From a candidate division SR1 bacterium (GTDB taxonomy: Bacteria > Patescibacteriota > Gracilibacteria > Absconditabacterales > Absconditicoccaceae), in the NCBI GenBank assembly GCA_026397475.1, contig JAPLUT010000005.1:62001-126000 (forward strand): a stretch of 64,000 bases of DNA, written 5' to 3'. Below are positions 62,411 to 64,000 of the stretch, piece by piece (positions within the stretch are counted from its first letter, which is position 1; the number at the start of each line of letters is the position of its first letter). Under the pieces are notes generated by a model. That model did no database searches. It saw only the letters and a list, made by a program, of their open reading frames with translations, and was not told the origin of the DNA. Both the position numbers and the translations under genes were made by a program.

Positions 62411-64000
62411 ATGCCTATGGACAAGGGAATCAAAAATATTTCTCATGTAATCAATCACGTGAAAGCACACAAGCACCATTATCTGCTTGGGACATTTTGA
62501 TCATTTGCGATTATCAAAATGGTGATTGTCTTTCTCTGACTTTTTTGACTTAGTCAGATAAAACATTCCTTTGCTCGATCTCCTGCAGAGCTCAATAGCG
62601 GGAACATAGTGGGATATGGATGTGCTACCAATGACACGATATGTGACTTGTCTAATCTGCAACTTACAGGAATTGCTCCTGATACATTTATAAATCACAC
62701 TGATTTGGATTCCTTATATCTTAGCAACAATTCTCTCTCTTCTCTTGATTCTGGTGTTTTCAATAATCTCACTGGCTTGACTCATTTATATCTTAGCAAC
62801 AACTCATGAATTATACTTCATACGGGGATCTTTGATAATCTCACTAGCTTAATCGACCTATATCTTAACAGTAATTCAATCTCTTCTCTTCCCGTGGGAA
62901 TCTTTGATTCTCTTACTGGTTTGAAAAACTTAGATATTGCGGTAAACCCATGAATTATACTTCATACGGGGATTTTTGATAATCTCACTAGTTTAAGTAC
63001 CCTATATCTTGGAAGCGACTCCCTTTCTTCTCTTAATTCTGGTGTTTTCAATAATCTCACTGGTTTGCATACCTTATATCTTAGCAACAACTCATGAATT
63101 ATACTTCATACGGGAATCTTTGATAATCTCACTAATTTAAATGTTTTAGATCTTAGCGTTAACTCGCTTTCTTCTCTTCCCGTGGGAATATTTGACAATC
63201 TCACTAGTCTGACGCAGCTATACCTTAACAACAACTCATGAATCATACTTCATACGGGGATCTTTGATAATCTCACTAGTTTAAGTATCCTAAACCTTTA
63301 TCGAGATTCACTATCTTCTCTTCCTATGGGAATATTTGACAATCTCACTAGTTTGAGTTTGCTAAACCTTGGAGTCAACTCCCTCTCTCCTCTTAATTCT
63401 GGTGTTTTCAATAATCTCACTGGATTGCATTCCTTATATCTTAACAACAACTCCCTCTCCTCTCTTAATTCTGGTGTTTTCAATAATCTCACTGGTTTGA
63501 CTCATTTAGATCTTAGCAATAATTCGCTTTCTTTTCTTCATACGGGGATCTTTGATAATCTCACTAGCTTAATGGACCTATATCTTAACAGTAATTCAAT
63601 CTCTTCTCTTCCCGTGGGAATATTTAATAATCTTGCTGGCTTGACGCAGCTATACCTTAGAACCAACTCAATTTCTTCTCTTCCCGTGGGAATCTTTGAT
63701 AATCTCACTAATTTAAATGTTTTAGATCTTGGCACTAACTCGCTTTCTTCTCTTCCCGTGGGAATATTTGACAATCTCACTAGTCTGACGCAGCTATACC
63801 TTAACAACAACTCAATTTCTTCTCTTCCACAAAATATTACAGGACTTATAAATTTGACTACATGAGTATGATTATTTATATCTTACAATGCTATCTACAC
63901 AGGATATTGGAATACTGATCTTTTGAATTTTGTAAACAGCAAGACCAACGACCCCAACCGGTATAGTACACAAACATGGGCTCCCGTTGTAAATTGAACT
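62411..64000 (+). CDS. Leucine-rich-repeat surface protein (runs off the window)
   Basis: The visible 530 residues begin MPMDKGIKNISHVINHV. A transmembrane segment follows at about residues 32-50, then a Cys-containing cap (GYGCATNDTICDLSNLQLTG) and about 16 LRR units of 24 residues (consensus LxxLYLxxNSLSSLxxGIFDNLTS). After the array comes ISYNAIYTGYWNTDLLNFV. The units are mosaics of a few block types; four carry a TGA-coded Gly (NNSGIILHTGIFDNL). Bacterial extracellular LRR proteins often bind host or neighbouring cells. The gene continues past base 64000. Confidence 0.82.

Noticed and set aside
62700-63840. A CRISPR-like or satellite DNA array.
   Set aside because: The 72-bp units are in frame, encode 24-residue LRRs, and have no spacer structure.

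Overview
The window comes from a bacterium that reads UGA as glycine (translation table 25). This points to the Absconditabacteria (SR1) / Gracilibacteria (BD1-5) branch of the Patescibacteria/CPR. Almost every recognisable housekeeping gene is broken by in-frame TGA codons at glycine positions, including the MutS P-loop, the CTP synthase N-terminus, HicA and EF-G. Every reading frame that I close ends in TAA or TAG. Release factor 1 (prfA, reads UAA/UAG) is present. I saw no RF2 and no tRNA-Gly(UCA) in this window. The DNA is AT-rich and the genes are compact. No tRNA, rRNA or CRISPR array was recognised.

Layout. 1-8.7 kb: partial gltX, a SIMPL-domain protein, lgt, mscS, a MoxR ATPase, a GH26-like hydrolase, a DUF456 protein, glyA and a membrane-bound C39-like peptidase. 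8.7-16.6 kb: a GH3-type acyl-adenylating enzyme, two paralogous FISUMP-like proteins, pheT, an IS200/REP-type transposase between hairpin-rich repeats, and a dCMP-deaminase-like enzyme. 16.6-33.5 kb: a cold-shock protein, a PilB/GspE ATPase, a Usp-like protein, a mutS-mazG operon, an RsuA-like pseudouridine synthase, an operon with a large anchored protein, a DEDDy exonuclease, a Trm9-like methyltransferase and a lipoprotein, then SpoU, CYTH and DedA genes. 33.5-42 kb: an accessory stretch of many short minus-strand genes, mostly of unknown function and partly paralogous. Most have their own promoter and terminator. Dus and a PriA C-terminal half lie among them. Two copies of a 113-bp element with a covarying inverted repeat lie at 33.45 and 40.66 kb. 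42-49.4 kb: a VirB4-like ATPase, two multi-TM proteins (one pilin/TrbC-like), SecG and a family-5 solute-binding protein. 49.5-64 kb: a site-2 protease, prfA, pyrG, a PlsC-like acyltransferase, fusA, gatC, a PKD-domain surface protein, a HicBA toxin-antitoxin pair that becomes visible only under table 25, and the start of a giant leucine-rich-repeat surface protein.

Regulatory style. Many genes carry a clear TTGACT-type -35 and TATAAA-type -10 with a 16-bp spacer, followed by a short A-rich leader (often ACAAATAAAA) instead of a Shine-Dalgarno. Simple GC hairpin/T-run terminators follow. Intergenic spaces, and even the coding sequence of mutS, contain stuttering 'word' repeats such as gaattcagaatgcagaatg.

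Gene products suggest a reduced, surface-oriented lifestyle: translation and tRNA charging by the transamidation route (gltX plus gatC), membrane lipoprotein processing, type IV pilus or T4SS-like machinery, and repeat-rich adhesin-like proteins.
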